Shown piece after piece: positions 27,337 through 38,426 of a stretch of 64,000 nucleotides of DNA; positions within the stretch are counted from its first letter, which is position 1, and the number at the start of each line of letters is the position of its first letter. The translations under genes and the position numbers were made by a program. Source of the stretch: Neobacillus niacini NBRC 15566 (lineage in GTDB: Bacteria; Bacillota; Bacilli; Bacillales; Cytobacillaceae); the NCBI RefSeq assembly GCF_001591505.1, contig NZ_BCVA01000002.1, positions 124,001 to 188,000 of the forward strand. Reading direction: 5' to 3'. Below the pieces are notes generated by a model. It searched no databases. It saw nothing but the letters and a program-made list of their open reading frames with translations, and was not told where the DNA came from.

Positions 27337-28221
27337 TTGTCCTCTATATCTGAATTTCACTTATTATCTGTTTTAGCTCAGGAGATGAATATGCGTAAAG
27401 CCGCAGAGAGGCTTTTCGTATCACAGCCAGCGTTGTCACAACGTCTTCAAACCATTGAGAAAGAGTGGGGAACTAAATTATTTATCCGCTCACAAAAAGG
27501 ACTGGCACTTACTCCAGCAGGTGAACATGTCATTCAATTTGTAAACGAGGTTCTGGTTAAAGAAGAAAAGGTTCGGGAAACGGTACACTCCCTTCAATCT
27601 GGAGTATCAGGAACATTGAAAATAGCAGTGGCCTCGATCGTTGGTCAAAATTGGCTCCCTCCCGTCTTAAAAAAATATAGTGATACGTATCCACAAGCAA
27701 AAATATCACTTATAACTGGCTGGAGCAGTGAAATATTGAAAAGTTTATATGATGATCAAGTACATATTGGTATCATTCGAGGAATGCCAGATTGGAAAGG
27801 CGTTAAAATTAAACTATTCAGTGATCCGCTCTTTTTAGTTGATCGAGATATTACCAGACCCGAACAGTTATTGGAAACAGACAGACCTTTCATTCAATTT
27901 AAAAGTGATTCTAATTATTATCAAGAGATACAAGATTGGTGGATGCGCCAATTCAAAACCTCACCCAAAAGAACAATTCTTGTCGATCAAATTGAGACAT
28001 GTAAGCAATTAACCTTTAATGGTTTAGGTTATTCGATCTTACCGGGTATAACTTTAAATAATAGTGAAAAAGAAATTTATAAAATTCCGTTATTAGATGA
28101 AGATGGTAATGCACTTCAACGAGATACATGGTTACTAGCATATGAGTCGTCATTTAAACTCAAACAAGTGCAAGCGTTCGTGGATCTCATTAAAGAACAT
28201 AGCAGTCAAAACAGCAGATGA
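27337..28221 (+). CDS. ccpC: CcpC, LysR-type regulator of TCA genes
   Basis: A 294-residue LysR-family regulator: N-terminal winged HTH (NMRKAAERLFVSQPALSQRL), then a periplasmic-binding-like effector domain that senses citrate. It matches CcpC, which represses citZ and citB and is relieved by citrate. FIQFKSDSNYYQEIQ and ILVDQIETCKQL are conserved effector-domain stretches. The TTG at 27337 is chosen because AAAGGTGG lies six bases upstream; the in-frame ATG just before touches the RBS. None of its known targets is in the window. Confidence 0.92.
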   Translation: MSSISEFHLLSVLAQEMNMRKAAERLFVSQPALSQRLQTIEKEWGTKLFIRSQKGLALTPAGEHVIQFVNEVLVKEEKVRETVHSLQSGVSGTLKIAVASIVGQNWLPPVLKKYSDTYPQAKISLITGWSSEILKSLYDDQVHIGIIRGMPDWKGVKIKLFSDPLFLVDRDITRPEQLLETDRPFIQFKSDSNYYQEIQDWWMRQFKTSPKRTILVDQIETCKQLTFNGLGYSILPGITLNNSEKEIYKIPLLDEDGNALQRDTWLLAYESSFKLKQVQAFVDLIKEHSSQNSR

Positions 28222-28294
28222 TTATGTTCATTTCTCTTGTTTTCAATACTTTTGTTTGGTAAAGTAAATTTTAATTATATTTGGAGGTAGTACT

Positions 28295-29005
28295 ATGAAA
28301 ATGATGGATGCAAATGAAATTATTTCTTTTATTCAAAACAGCAAAAAGGCAACGCCAGTAAAGGTTTATGTAAAAGGTGATTTAGAAGGTATTGATTTTG
28401 GAAGTGATTCTAAAACTTTTATTAATGGTAATACAGGTGTTGTTTTTGGAGAATGGTCAGATATTAACCCAGTGTTAGAATCAAACCAAGCGAAAATTGA
28501 GGATTATGTAGTTGAAAATGACCGCCGCAATTCAGCGATTCCATTATTAAATACAAAAAATATTAATGCTCGTATTGAACCTGGAGTGACGATTCGTGAC
28601 CAAGTAGAAATTGGAGATAATGCCGTAATCATGATGGGTGCTGTTATTAATATTGGCGCAGTTATTGGTGAGAAAACGATGATAGACATGGGTGTTGTTC
28701 TCGGCGGAAGAGCTACTGTAGGGAAGAACTGTCATATCGGTGCTGGAACAGTTTTAGCTGGTGTGATTGAACCACCATCCGCACAGCCTGTTATAATAGA
28801 AGATGATGTGTTAATAGGTGCGAATGCAGTGGTTTTAGAAGGAGTTAGAGTGGGACAAGGATCAGTAGTTGCTGCTGGTGCAGTCGTTACAAAGGATGTT
28901 CCTCCGTTCACAGTCGTAGCTGGCACTCCTGCTAAAAAAATTAAGGATATAGATGAGAAAACAAAATCAAAAACAGAAATTATGCAAGAACTTCGCCAGC
29001 TATAA
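28295..29005 (+). CDS. dapH: Tetrahydrodipicolinate N-acetyltransferase
   Basis: A 236-residue left-handed beta-helix (hexapeptide-repeat) acetyltransferase. The repeats run from about residue 90 to 205 ([20 protein letters not shown] and on), and [17 protein letters not shown] is the acetyl-CoA/substrate region. It makes N-acetyl-2-amino-6-oxopimelate on the way to diaminopimelate and lysine, acting before PatA and DapL. RBS GGAGG seven bases before the ATG. dapL follows after a hairpin. Confidence 0.96.
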   Translation: MKMMDANEIISFIQNSKKATPVKVYVKGDLEGIDFGSDSKTFINGNTGVVFGEWSDINPVLESNQAKIEDYVVENDRRNSAIPLLNTKNINARIEPGVTIRDQVEIGDNAVIMMGAVINIGAVIGEKTMIDMGVVLGGRATVGKNCHIGAGTVLAGVIEPPSAQPVIIEDDVLIGANAVVLEGVRVGQGSVVAAGAVVTKDVPPFTVVAGTPAKKIKDIDEKTKSKTEIMQELRQL

Positions 29006-29019
29006 ATCTAAGACAAAGT

Positions 29020-29050
29020 AAAGCGTGGATAATCTCCACGCTTTCTTTCT
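29020..29050 (+). terminator. Hairpin between dapH and dapL
   Basis: 9-bp stem AAAGCGTGG / CCACGCTTT with a seven-base loop followed by CTTTCTTTCT. The T-tail is broken, so it may be a partial terminator or processing stem within the dapH-dapL unit. Confidence 0.7.
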
Positions 29051-29069
29051 AGTAAAAGGAGTGAAAGAA

Positions 29070-30188
29070 ATGAACCCTTTTGTAAAAATTCGCCGTGAAC
29101 TGCATTTAATACCCGAATTGGGTTTCCAAGAACATAAAACACAAGCTTATTTATTATCGTATATTGAAAACTTATCACAAGAGAGAATATCCATTAAAAA
29201 GTGGAAAACTGGACTCTTTGTTAAAGTTCAAGGTTTGAATCCCAGAAAAACCATTGGTTATCGCGCAGATATTGATGGGCTGCCAATTGTGGAAGAAACG
29301 GGATTAGAGTTCTCTTCAACCCATGAGGAACAAATGCATGCCTGCGGACACGATTTTCATATGAGTATCGCGCTGGGTGTTTTAACACACTTTGTCAATA
29401 ATCCAATAGAAGATAATATTTTATTTATTTTTCAACCTGCAGAAGAGGGACCGGGCGGAGCAGAACCAATGCTAAAATCCGACATTATGAAGGAATGGAA
29501 GCCCGACATTATTTTTGCTTTACATATCGCACCAGAATATCCTGTCGGAACGATTGCGCTTAAAGAGGGGCTATTATTTGCGAATACCTCAGAGCTATTT
29601 ATCGACCTAAATGGGAAGGGGGGCCATGCTGCTTATCCCCATTTAACAAATGATATGGTAATAGCTGCTTGCTCGCTTGTCGGTCAGCTTCAAACGATTA
29701 TTTCTCGGAATGTTAATCCATTAGATAGTGCAGTCATTACGATTGGAAAAATCACTAGTGGAACCGTTCAAAATATTATTGCTGAGAAGGCTAGACTTGA
29801 AGGAACAATTCGTACACTTTCTGATGATTCAATGGCTAAGGTGAAACAACGAATAGATGCCGTTGTAAAGGGGATAGAGACTAGTTTTGAATGTGAAGCA
29901 GTAATTGATTATGGTGCGATGTATCACCAGGTTTACAATGATGAAAAAATTACGAGAGATTTCATACAATATATGAGAACACAAACCACGATTGATGTCA
30001 TTGAATGCCAAGAAGCTATGACAGGTGAAGATTTTGGCTATATGTTGAAGGAAATTCCCGGTTTAATGTTTTGGCTCGGAGTTGATTCGCCATATGGACT
30101 GCACCATGCCAAATTAAATCCAAATGAAAAGGCCATAGAAGTCGCAATTGATATTCTCACTAGCTATATTACGTTTCAAGGAAATTAA
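29070..30188 (+). CDS. dapL: N-acetyldiaminopimelate deacetylase
   Basis: A 372-residue M20-family amidohydrolase that removes acetate from N-acetyl-LL-diaminopimelate. Metal ligands lie in [24 protein letters not shown] and the final His of GLHHAKLNP. The ATG at 29070, six bases after AAAAGGAGTG, is the start; the frame extends back 45 bases into the preceding hairpin. It forms a pathway pair with dapH and, functionally, with patA. Confidence 0.95.
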   Translation: MNPFVKIRRELHLIPELGFQEHKTQAYLLSYIENLSQERISIKKWKTGLFVKVQGLNPRKTIGYRADIDGLPIVEETGLEFSSTHEEQMHACGHDFHMSIALGVLTHFVNNPIEDNILFIFQPAEEGPGGAEPMLKSDIMKEWKPDIIFALHIAPEYPVGTIALKEGLLFANTSELFIDLNGKGGHAAYPHLTNDMVIAACSLVGQLQTIISRNVNPLDSAVITIGKITSGTVQNIIAEKARLEGTIRTLSDDSMAKVKQRIDAVVKGIETSFECEAVIDYGAMYHQVYNDEKITRDFIQYMRTQTTIDVIECQEAMTGEDFGYMLKEIPGLMFWLGVDSPYGLHHAKLNPNEKAIEVAIDILTSYITFQGN

Positions 30189-30340
30189 GTTTCTTTCTAA
30201 AAAGCGTTTCGTTTTATTCTTTTGTATAATAATGTTAAACTGAAAATTAGAAAAGATTGTTACATATCGTCGTTTATTCTTTATTTAAATAGGGTAAACC
30301 AATTAAGGGACTATTATATTACAAATTGGAGGGGTTAGAT

Positions 30341-30889
30341 ATGCCAGAACGTATGGTAGCGAAACAAGCACCTAGATTTGAAATGGATGCAGTATTACCG
30401 AACAAAGAGTTTGGAAAAGTAAGCCTTGAAGAAAACATGAAAAATGAAAAGTGGACTGTGTTGTTCTTCTATCCAATGGATTTTACTTTTGTATGTCCAA
30501 CAGAAATTACTGCGGTATCTGATCGTTATGAAGAATTCGATGATCTTGATGCAGTTGTTATTGGAGCTTCAACTGATACAATACATACACACCTTGCTTG
30601 GATTAACACAGAACGCAAAAATAATGGCCTTGGTGAGCTTAACTATCCATTAGCTGCAGACACTAACCATGTTGTTGCACGTGACTATGGGGTTTTAATC
30701 GAGGAAGAAGGTATTGCACTTCGCGGCTTATTCATCATCAGCCCCGAAGGTGAGTTAATGTATTCAGTTGTTAACCACAACAATATCGGCCGTGATGTCG
30801 ATGAAACATTACGTGTCCTTCAAGCATTACAAACTGGTGGTCTTTGCCCAGCTAACTGGAAACCAGGACAAGCTACACTTAACGCTTAA
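30341..30889 (+). CDS. ykuU: YkuU, 2-Cys peroxiredoxin
   Basis: A 182-residue AhpC/Prx-type peroxiredoxin reducing hydroperoxides in the cytoplasm. The peroxidatic Cys52 is in FTFVCPTEI and the resolving Cys169 in GGLCPANW, so it is a typical 2-Cys enzyme. The ATG at 30341 with GGAGGGG six bases upstream is the start. The thioredoxin-like gene ykuV follows behind a terminator and is a plausible reductant, as suggested by the constant pairing. Confidence 0.93.
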   Translation: MPERMVAKQAPRFEMDAVLPNKEFGKVSLEENMKNEKWTVLFFYPMDFTFVCPTEITAVSDRYEEFDDLDAVVIGASTDTIHTHLAWINTERKNNGLGELNYPLAADTNHVVARDYGVLIEEEGIALRGLFIISPEGELMYSVVNHNNIGRDVDETLRVLQALQTGGLCPANWKPGQATLNA

Positions 30890-30908
30890 TTCTTACATTT
30901 AAAACGAT

Positions 30909-30938
30909 AGACCTAACCATTGGTGTTAGGTCTTTTTT
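30909..30938 (+). terminator. Terminator between ykuU and ykuV
   Basis: Perfect 9-bp stem AGACCTAAC / GTTAGGTCT, six-base loop, six T. It would leave ykuU much more abundant than ykuV unless ykuV has its own promoter. Confidence 0.9.
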
Positions 30939-30954
30939 AAAAAGGGGATATATC

Positions 30955-31410
30955 ATGAAACTACGTGAATCAATGCCAGAACTAACCGGTGCAGTTGAAT
31001 GGTTAAATGGAGAAGTAACAAGAGAGGATCTAGTGGGTGATAAACCTACACTTATTCATTTCTGGTCAGTCAGCTGTTACTTATGTAAAGAAGCTATGCC
31101 GCAAGTTAATCAATTCCGTGATGAATATAAAGATAAATTAAATGTGGTGGCAGTGCATATGCCTAGGTCGGAAGAGGACCTAGATATAGAGCAAATCAAG
31201 CAAGTTGCAGCAGAGCATGAAATCATTCAGCCAATTTTTGTTGATAATGAACATAAACTAACGGAAGCATTCGAAAACCAATATGTCCCGGCATATTACG
31301 TATTCGACCGTGAAGGCAAACTCCGACATTTCCAAGCAGGAGGAAGCGGAATGAAAATGCTTGAAAAGCGAGTCAACCGTGTACTCGATGAAATGGAAAA
31401 AACTGAATAA
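30955..31410 (+). CDS. ykuV: YkuV, thioredoxin-like thiol-disulfide oxidoreductase
   Basis: A 151-residue thioredoxin-fold protein with the redox motif SCYLCKEAMP (Cys41, Cys44) and the cis-proline region YVPAYYVFD. No signal peptide, so cytoplasmic. It matches B. subtilis YkuV. RBS AAAAGGGG. Placed 65 bases after the peroxiredoxin gene. Confidence 0.93.
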   Translation: MKLRESMPELTGAVEWLNGEVTREDLVGDKPTLIHFWSVSCYLCKEAMPQVNQFRDEYKDKLNVVAVHMPRSEEDLDIEQIKQVAAEHEIIQPIFVDNEHKLTEAFENQYVPAYYVFDREGKLRHFQAGGSGMKMLEKRVNRVLDEMEKTE

Positions 31411-31421
31411 ATGATTAAAGG

Positions 31422-31451
31422 ACTGTTCGTTATACAACGAACAGTTTTTTT
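31422..31451 (+). terminator. ykuV terminator
   Basis: Perfect 10-bp stem ACTGTTCGTT / AACGAACAGT with ATAC loop and six T. Confidence 0.93.
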
Positions 31452-31522
31452 GCGTTTATAGTTGTAACCAACCCAATTATTTAACGTCCGTATTTATAAA
31501 TAGATAAAAGGGGGTTACACAA

Positions 31523-32422
31523 ATGAAAAAGGTATTCAGATTAATTGCTTTCATTTCTCTGGTGCTTTTTCTAGCTGCTTGCAGTTCAAGCAGTAAAAGT
31601 GAAGATACAAAAATGAGTAGTGACAGTAGTGTGGAAATGGATTCAGCTGCTAAGGAAGAAAAATCACAACTATCACTTGATAATAATGCTAGACAAGAGA
31701 AAACAGCTCCTGCAGAGTTAGAAGCCCCTAGCCAAATGGTTATTTATCAAGCCGATTTACAGCTTCGTGTTAAGAAATTTGAAGATACCTTGCAAAATAT
31801 AGAAGAACAAGTGATAAAGTACGGGGGTTATATCTCACAGTCTAATGTTTCTAAGGATGGTATAGAACAAGTAAGCGGGCAAATTACTGTTCGCATTCCC
31901 CAAAAGAATTTCCAAGCCTTTTTGCATGATGCCGAGGGGCAGGCAGCTGAGGTTCTACAAAGGAATATTACTGGTACGGATGTCACTGAAGAATATATCG
32001 ACCTTGACTCACGAATGAAGTCAAAAAGAGTTGTGGAAGAGCGTTTAACATCATTCATGCAATCTGCACAAAAGACGGAAGATCTTTTGAAAATTTCAGC
32101 AGACCTTGCCACAGTTCAAGAGGAAATCGAAACGATTCAAGGAAGAATGAAATATTTAGAAAATCAGACTGCATTATCGACCGTTCATTTATCACTTTTT
32201 GAAAATAAAGTTATAGTCCCAAATCTTGATGATGAAGATCTTAATACTTGGGATAAGACCAAAAAACAATTTATGAAAAGTACTAACTTCCTCTTAGCAG
32301 CTATTTCAGGTTTATTTGTTTTTATAGTTGGTAATATACCAATCATAGTTATCATTGCAGTGGTTGCTGTTTTTATTTACCTATCTATCAAAAAGACAAG
32401 GAACCATAATGGTAACGGATAA
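31523..32422 (+). CDS. DUF4349 lipoprotein
   Basis: A 299-residue lipoprotein: signal with lipobox LAAC (Cys20), a Ser/Lys/Glu-rich linker to about residue 75, a DUF4349 domain with a coiled-coil middle (ADLATVQEEIETIQGRMKYL) and a C-terminal membrane helix at about 252-288 followed by Lys/Arg. It would thus be anchored at both ends on the outer membrane face. Function of the family is unknown. RBS AAGGGGG. Single gene upstream of ktrC. Confidence 0.85.
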   Translation: MKKVFRLIAFISLVLFLAACSSSSKSEDTKMSSDSSVEMDSAAKEEKSQLSLDNNARQEKTAPAELEAPSQMVIYQADLQLRVKKFEDTLQNIEEQVIKYGGYISQSNVSKDGIEQVSGQITVRIPQKNFQAFLHDAEGQAAEVLQRNITGTDVTEEYIDLDSRMKSKRVVEERLTSFMQSAQKTEDLLKISADLATVQEEIETIQGRMKYLENQTALSTVHLSLFENKVIVPNLDDEDLNTWDKTKKQFMKSTNFLLAAISGLFVFIVGNIPIIVIIAVVAVFIYLSIKKTRNHNGNG

Positions 32423-32493
32423 ATAAGTATATTCAACTAATTTGGATATGCTAAAATAAAAATGGTTAATTGATTTTGCTGGGGGAGTTTTTA

Positions 32494-33153
32494 GTGAGGA
32501 AGAATTTTGCAGTAATAGGACTTGGCCGTTTCGGTGGCAGCATTTGTCGTACTCTTTCCGATGAAGGATTTGAGGTATTGGCAATCGATAAAAATGAAGA
32601 AAGAGTAAATGCCTTTGCTATGATAGCATCTCATGCTGCTGTGGGAGATACAACGGATGAGGCTGTATTAAAGAGTCTAGGTATTCGAAATTTTGACCAC
32701 GTTATAGTTGCGATTGGAGATGATATTCAATCTAGCATCTTAACCACGTTGATCTTAAAAGAATTAGGGGTAAATCATATTACCGTTAAAGCACAAAATG
32801 ATTATCATGAGAAAGTACTAGTGAAGATTGGCGCTGACAAGGTTGTTCACCCTGAACGAGATATGGGCAGAAGAATAGCTCATAATATGGCTTCAAGCAG
32901 TGTTTTAGATTACCTGGAGTTATCAGATGAACATAGTATTGTTGAAATTTTTGCAAACAGTAAGATTAGCGGTCATACCATCATTGATTTAGACATTCGT
33001 AAGAAATATGGATTAAATATTGTTGCCATTAAAAGAGGTATGGATATCATCGTATCTCCAAAGGCCAATGAAGATATCAGAGCAAACGATGTATTAATTG
33101 TTATTGGTACAGATGAAGATATTGATCGTTTTGAACGTAAGGTAATGCAATAA
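32494..33153 (+). CDS. ktrC: KtrC, potassium uptake regulatory subunit
   Basis: A 219-residue RCK protein: nucleotide-binding RCK_N domain (GLGRFGG at 9-15, about 1-135) and RCK_C domain (about 136-219), which in Ktr systems binds c-di-AMP. It gates the KtrD channel subunit, which is encoded elsewhere. The GTG at 32494 with GGGGGAG upstream gives the family N-terminus and length; the upstream in-frame extension contains the RBS. Confidence 0.94.
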   Translation: MRKNFAVIGLGRFGGSICRTLSDEGFEVLAIDKNEERVNAFAMIASHAAVGDTTDEAVLKSLGIRNFDHVIVAIGDDIQSSILTTLILKELGVNHITVKAQNDYHEKVLVKIGADKVVHPERDMGRRIAHNMASSSVLDYLELSDEHSIVEIFANSKISGHTIIDLDIRKKYGLNIVAIKRGMDIIVSPKANEDIRANDVLIVIGTDEDIDRFERKVMQ

Positions 33154-33154
33154 G

Positions 33155-33189
33155 AAAAGCGGAAGTCCCTTAGGGTGCTTCCGCTTTTT
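33155..33189. terminator. Bidirectional terminator, ktrC / rnjA
   Basis: 11-bp stem AAAAGCGGAAG / CTTCCGCTTTT with a 12-base loop, between convergent genes; both stop codons flank it. Confidence 0.92.
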
Positions 33190-33190
33190 C

Positions 33191-34858
33191 TTATACTTCC
33201 ATAATGATTGGTAAAATCATTGGTCTGCGTTTCGTTTTTTCGTAAAGGAATGGTGCTAATGTATCAGTGATTTCATTTTTAATTTCGGACCATTGACTTG
33301 TTTTTCGTTCCATTACCTTATTTAAGTGCTTAGTAATTAGGTTTTGAGCGTCGTTAATTAAGTCGCCAGATTCTCTCATGTAGACGAAACCTCTAGAGAT
33401 AAGGTCCGGACCTGAAGCAATCTTGAAGTCTTTCATGTTAATGCTAACCACTACAACGACTAATCCTTCTTCAGAAAGAATCCTTCTATCACGTAGAACA
33501 ATATTCCCAATGTCACCAATACCGCTGCCATCAATATAAACAGAGCCTGAAGGGATTTTCCCTGCTACTTGCGCGCTGTTTTCAGAAAGAGCTAATACTT
33601 CACCGTTGTCCATAATAAAACAATTCTCTTCTTCAACGCCACAGTCTACTGCTAATTTAGCATGCATTCTTTGCATTCTATATTCACCGTGAATTGGCAT
33701 AAAAAATTTCGGTTTGATTAAGCGAAGCATTAACTTTTGTTCCTCTTGACCGCCATGTCCAGAAGTATGGATGTTACTGAGTTTACCGTGAACAACTTCA
33801 GCACCTGCTCTAAACAACTGGTTAATCGTCCGATTTACACTAATTGTGTTCCCTGGGATAGGTGAAGATGAGAATACAACGGTATCGCCTGGAATAATTT
33901 GAATCTGTCTATGCGTCCCATTTGCGATTCTAGATAATGCGGCCATAGCTTCACCTTGGCTGCCAGTACATAGAATCGTTACCTTGTCTGCAGGAAGTCG
34001 GTTAATTTGATTGGCTTCGATAAACGTTTCTTTTGGTGCATTTATATAGCCAAGCTCTTGACCGATCGTAATAGCCGACTCCATACTGCGGCCAAAAACA
34101 GCAACTTTTCTTCCGTTGGCAACTGCTGCTTCCACTACTTGCTGCAGTCTGTAAATATTAGAAGCAAAGGTAGCGAATATAATGCGGCCTGAGACCTTTC
34201 GGAAAATGTCATCAATGCTTTCGCCAACAAGACGTTCAGACATGGTGAATTCGGGAATTTCACTATTAGTACTATCTGACAATAAACATAGTACTCCTTC
34301 TTTTCCGATTTCAGCCATTTTAGTTAAATTAGCCGGTTCACCCACTGGTGTAAAATCAAATTTAAAGTCGCCAGTATGCACGACTTGTCCTGGCGGAGTT
34401 TTTACAACGATACCGTATGAATCTGGGATACTATGTGTTGTTCTGAAGAAAGAAACAGATGTCTTTCGGAACTTGATCACATCATCCTCTTGAATTACAT
34501 TTAACTTTGCCGTTCTCAAGAGCCCATGTTCTTCAAGTTTATTTTTAATAAGTCCTAGGGCAAGCTTACCGCCATAAATCGGAATATTTACTTCACGTAA
34601 CAAATAAGGAATACCGCCGATATGGTCCTCGTGTCCATGGGTAATAAACAATCCTTTTATTTTATCTTCGTTCTTTACTAAATAGGTATAATCAGGAATA
34701 ACATAATCAATACCTAATAGCTCATCCTCTGGAAACTTAATCCCCGCATCAATCAGGATGATTTCATCCTGAAATTGTACTGCATATGTGTTTTTTCCGA
34801 TTTCGCCCAAACCACCTAAAGCAAAAACAGCAGTTTGGTCATTTTTTACAAATTTCAT
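33191..34858 (-). CDS. rnjA: Ribonuclease J1
   Basis: A 555-residue metallo-beta-lactamase/beta-CASP ribonuclease with 5'-exo and endonuclease activity, central to mRNA decay and 16S rRNA maturation. Zinc ligands are in THGHEDH (H74, H76, D78, H79); [15 protein letters not shown] and MPIHGEYRM carry later metal and CASP motifs. The C-terminal dimerisation domain is complete. It follows rpoY by six bases, so the two form an operon as in other Bacillaceae. Confidence 0.96.
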   Translation of the reverse strand: MKFVKNDQTAVFALGGLGEIGKNTYAVQFQDEIILIDAGIKFPEDELLGIDYVIPDYTYLVKNEDKIKGLFITHGHEDHIGGIPYLLREVNIPIYGGKLALGLIKNKLEEHGLLRTAKLNVIQEDDVIKFRKTSVSFFRTTHSIPDSYGIVVKTPPGQVVHTGDFKFDFTPVGEPANLTKMAEIGKEGVLCLLSDSTNSEIPEFTMSERLVGESIDDIFRKVSGRIIFATFASNIYRLQQVVEAAVANGRKVAVFGRSMESAITIGQELGYINAPKETFIEANQINRLPADKVTILCTGSQGEAMAALSRIANGTHRQIQIIPGDTVVFSSSPIPGNTISVNRTINQLFRAGAEVVHGKLSNIHTSGHGGQEEQKLMLRLIKPKFFMPIHGEYRMQRMHAKLAVDCGVEEENCFIMDNGEVLALSENSAQVAGKIPSGSVYIDGSGIGDIGNIVLRDRRILSEEGLVVVVVSINMKDFKIASGPDLISRGFVYMRESGDLINDAQNLITKHLNKVMERKTSQWSEIKNEITDTLAPFLYEKTKRRPMILPIIMEV

Positions 34859-34864
34859 AAATTA

Positions 34865-35074
34865 TCAAATCTCCAATACATTAAAATCTTCATTTTGTTT
34901 TTCATATTCTAAAAATGCTCCGCTTACTTCTTGCACCATTTCAACATTGTATCCACGATTTTGAATTTTTTTTCGTACATCCCTAACAGATTCTCCTTCT
35001 ACATAGAGAACCTTTGTTTTCTCTCTAACTGGAACTTCCTTGATGTTTTCTTGAAAATAAACTTTAAATACCAT
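34865..35074 (-). CDS. rpoY: RNA polymerase epsilon subunit
   Basis: A 69-residue protein matching RpoY (YkzG), a small subunit that binds the beta-prime jaw region of Firmicute RNA polymerase. VFKVYFQENIKEVPVREKT and a C-terminal EYEKQNEDFNVLEI are typical. RBS AGGAGCG upstream of the ATG. First gene of rpoY-rnjA. Confidence 0.93.
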   Translation of the reverse strand: MVFKVYFQENIKEVPVREKTKVLYVEGESVRDVRKKIQNRGYNVEMVQEVSGAFLEYEKQNEDFNVLEI

Positions 35075-35230
35075 AATAAATCGCTCCTTAATCGATCATG
35101 ACTTTTTCTATTATATAAAATAATTACATTTTTTTCATGTAAATTCACTTTTCACCTAAAAAGTAAACGCTTGGACCTATTAGAAAAAATATGTAAATAA
35201 TACACTGATAATCAATTTACAATAAGGAAG

Positions 35231-35256
35231 GAGCCCTTCGCAAGTTTGAAGGGCTC
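35231..35256 (-). terminator. Hairpin after the 23-residue peptide gene
   Basis: Perfect 9-bp stem GAGCCCTTC / GAAGGGCTC with an eight-base loop, followed on the minus strand by CTTCCTTATT. The T-tail is poor, but its place 14 bases after the stop suggests a terminator. Confidence 0.6.
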
Positions 35257-35270
35257 GAAAAAAGTTGTAG

Positions 35271-35342
35271 TTAGGCAATTGATTTTTTTCGCAGTAAATC
35301 GTTCCACTGTTTTAAGAGCTTCTTTCTTAGCTTCTTTAACAT
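35271..35342 (-). CDS. Candidate 23-aa cationic amphipathic peptide
   Basis: Minus-strand frame starting at ATG 35342 with TAAGGAG ten bases upstream. The peptide begins MLKKLRKKLLKQWNDL and ends LRKKSIA: nine Lys/Arg out of 23, arranged as an amphipathic helix with one Trp. A stable hairpin follows the stop. A longer overlapping frame starts within the same RBS (spacing zero) and is less likely. Function unknown: it could be a membrane-active peptide, a type I toxin-like peptide or a small regulator. No homolog is recognised. Confidence 0.5.
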   Translation of the reverse strand: MLKKLRKKLLKQWNDLLRKKSIA

Positions 35343-35560
35343 AGTGGATCATCTCCTTACTTCCTATTTTAAACGATCCTTGTCCAATGTAAAGCAAGCC
35401 ACGACATTATTGTAGATTTTTTTTTATTCAATCATTTTTATACTAATATTATATGGTATATACAGGATTTCTCTCATGGATAAAGATGGAAGAATTATGA
35501 AAGTTGATATAAATTGACAGATGGAACGGATGGTGAAAATATGGGAACTTAAATAAATAA

Positions 35561-35597
35561 AAAATACGCAAGGCTTGGGAGCACTTGCGCATTTTTT
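35561..35597 (-). terminator. def terminator
   Basis: Stem ATGCGCAAG / CTTGCGTAT with a T-run on the minus strand (A-run 35558-35564); a plus-strand T-run is also present. It touches the def stop codon. Confidence 0.88.
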
Positions 35598-36151
35598 TAT
35601 CTTTCAATAGCTATGGCACCTTCAATCGGTTTGAAAGGATCTTGTTTATTGATATGATCATAAAACATAATCCCATTTAAATGATCAATTTCATGTTGAA
35701 AGCAAATCGCTGGAAGACCCTTTAAACGAAGTTTAACCTCTTCGCCATCAAGCGTGATCCCTTTTACCGTAATTCGAGCAAACCTTTCCACATATCCCGG
35801 GATTTCCTCGTCTACAGAAAGACATCCTTCTCCAGAAACCAAATAAGCTTTTTCAACAGAGTGACTGATAATTTTTGGATTATACAATCCGTAGCTATAT
35901 AAGTTCCCTTTTTCATCATGAAGATGAACCGCAATCATGCGTTTTGAGACATTTATCTGCGGAGCAGCTAAACCGATCCCAGGACGTAACCCATATTGAG
36001 AAGATATTTCAGGATTTTGGCTATTTTTAACATATTCCAAGAGGCTTTTAAGTATTTCTTTCTCTTCATCCGATGGCGGCATAGTTACTTCAGTCGCTAC
36101 TTTTCTTAAGGTAGGGTGGCCGTCTCGAATGATATCATTCATCATTAACAT
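35597..36151 (-). CDS. def: Peptide deformylase
   Basis: A 184-residue iron/zinc deformylase removing formyl from nascent N-terminal Met. The three motifs are GIGLAAPQ (58-65), EGCLS with Cys110, and QHEIDH with H153, E154 and H157. It corresponds to the larger type 2 enzyme YkrB/DefB. The ATG at 36151, nine or more bases after AGGAGTG, is the start; a GTG 12 bases earlier overlaps the RBS. Confidence 0.95.
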   Translation of the reverse strand: MLMMNDIIRDGHPTLRKVATEVTMPPSDEEKEILKSLLEYVKNSQNPEISSQYGLRPGIGLAAPQINVSKRMIAVHLHDEKGNLYSYGLYNPKIISHSVEKAYLVSGEGCLSVDEEIPGYVERFARITVKGITLDGEEVKLRLKGLPAICFQHEIDHLNGIMFYDHINKQDPFKPIEGAIAIER

Positions 36152-36299
36152 GATTCCATTCACTCCTGTTTAAAAACTAAAGATATTGATATTCATTAGT
36201 CTATCAGACAATTCGCGAAAAGTTAATTGTTGCATGAGATATTGTCGAACATAATAAGTACAGATATAGTAAGAATGTAATCATTAAGGGGGTTGCGAA

Positions 36300-36965
36300 G
36301 TGTTAAACGTTAGAATGAATCGTATTATTTTTTCTATTTTCGCCATTAGTTTTTTATTAATTGGATGTGTTAGTAAAGAAGAGACAACTGAAAGAATGTA
36401 CCGAGCCTTAGAAAACGTCGTAAAAGCAGAAGAAGTTTTTGAAGAGCAGCAAGAGCCCCTTGTAAAGTTAGAAAAGAAAGAAAAAGAAATATATGATCGG
36501 ATAATGGATCTTGGTATAAAGCAGCATGATGAGATTGTTAAGCTTACAGACGAAGCACTTTCAATTATTGAACAGAGAAGAGATCATTTACAAAAGGAAA
36601 TCGACAGTATCAATGACTCAAAAATAGAATTTAAGCAGGTTGAAGATATAAAGAATGAAATAGACGATACTGAACAAAAGAAAAAAGCTTCTGAGCTAAT
36701 AGAAATAATGCGGAATCGATATAAAGTACATAATCAACTTACGAAGGAATATAGAAGTGCATTGGAAAATGATAAAGAATTATATCTGATGTTAAAAAAT
36801 GAGAGTGTTTCATACGAACAGCTAGAAGAGCATGTTACGAATTTAAATACTATTTATCAAATGGTATATGATGCAAATGAAAAATTTAATTCATTAACCG
36901 TACAATATAATGAGAAAAAACTTGAATTTTATAAAGAATCAGGACTAAAACTTGAAAACGATTAA
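36300..36965 (+). CDS. ykyA: YkyA-family cell-wall-binding lipoprotein
   Basis: A 221-residue lipoprotein: signal with lipobox LIGC (Cys23), then almost entirely charged coiled coil (for example RRDHLQKEIDSINDSK). This is the YkyA (putative cell-wall binding lipoprotein) family, function unknown. GTG start with GGGGG upstream. It precedes pdhA as in B. subtilis, but a terminator separates them. Confidence 0.9.
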   Translation: MLNVRMNRIIFSIFAISFLLIGCVSKEETTERMYRALENVVKAEEVFEEQQEPLVKLEKKEKEIYDRIMDLGIKQHDEIVKLTDEALSIIEQRRDHLQKEIDSINDSKIEFKQVEDIKNEIDDTEQKKKASELIEIMRNRYKVHNQLTKEYRSALENDKELYLMLKNESVSYEQLEEHVTNLNTIYQMVYDANEKFNSLTVQYNEKKLEFYKESGLKLEND

Positions 36966-36993
36966 AAAATCGACCTCGCTGGTCGATTTTTTT
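36962..36993 (+). terminator. ykyA terminator
   Basis: Stem AAAATCGACC / GGTCGATTTT with a five-base loop and T-run; overlaps the ykyA stop. Confidence 0.93.
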
Positions 36994-38423
<1,430 letters not shown>

Positions 38424-38426
38424 GTC

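Noticed and set aside
30224..30238. PerR-like box upstream of ykuU
   Set aside because: GTATAATAATGTTAA matches only 11 of 14 fixed positions and overlaps a likely -10 box in A/T-rich DNA; not strong enough to report.
34182..34493. Plus-strand frame opposite rnjA
   Set aside because: Shadow of the highly conserved RNase J1 gene; no RBS and no recognisable protein.
35212..35397. 61-codon minus-strand frame over the small peptide
   Set aside because: Its internal ATG lies directly on the RBS; the shorter overlapping 23-residue frame has correct spacing and a hairpin after its stop.
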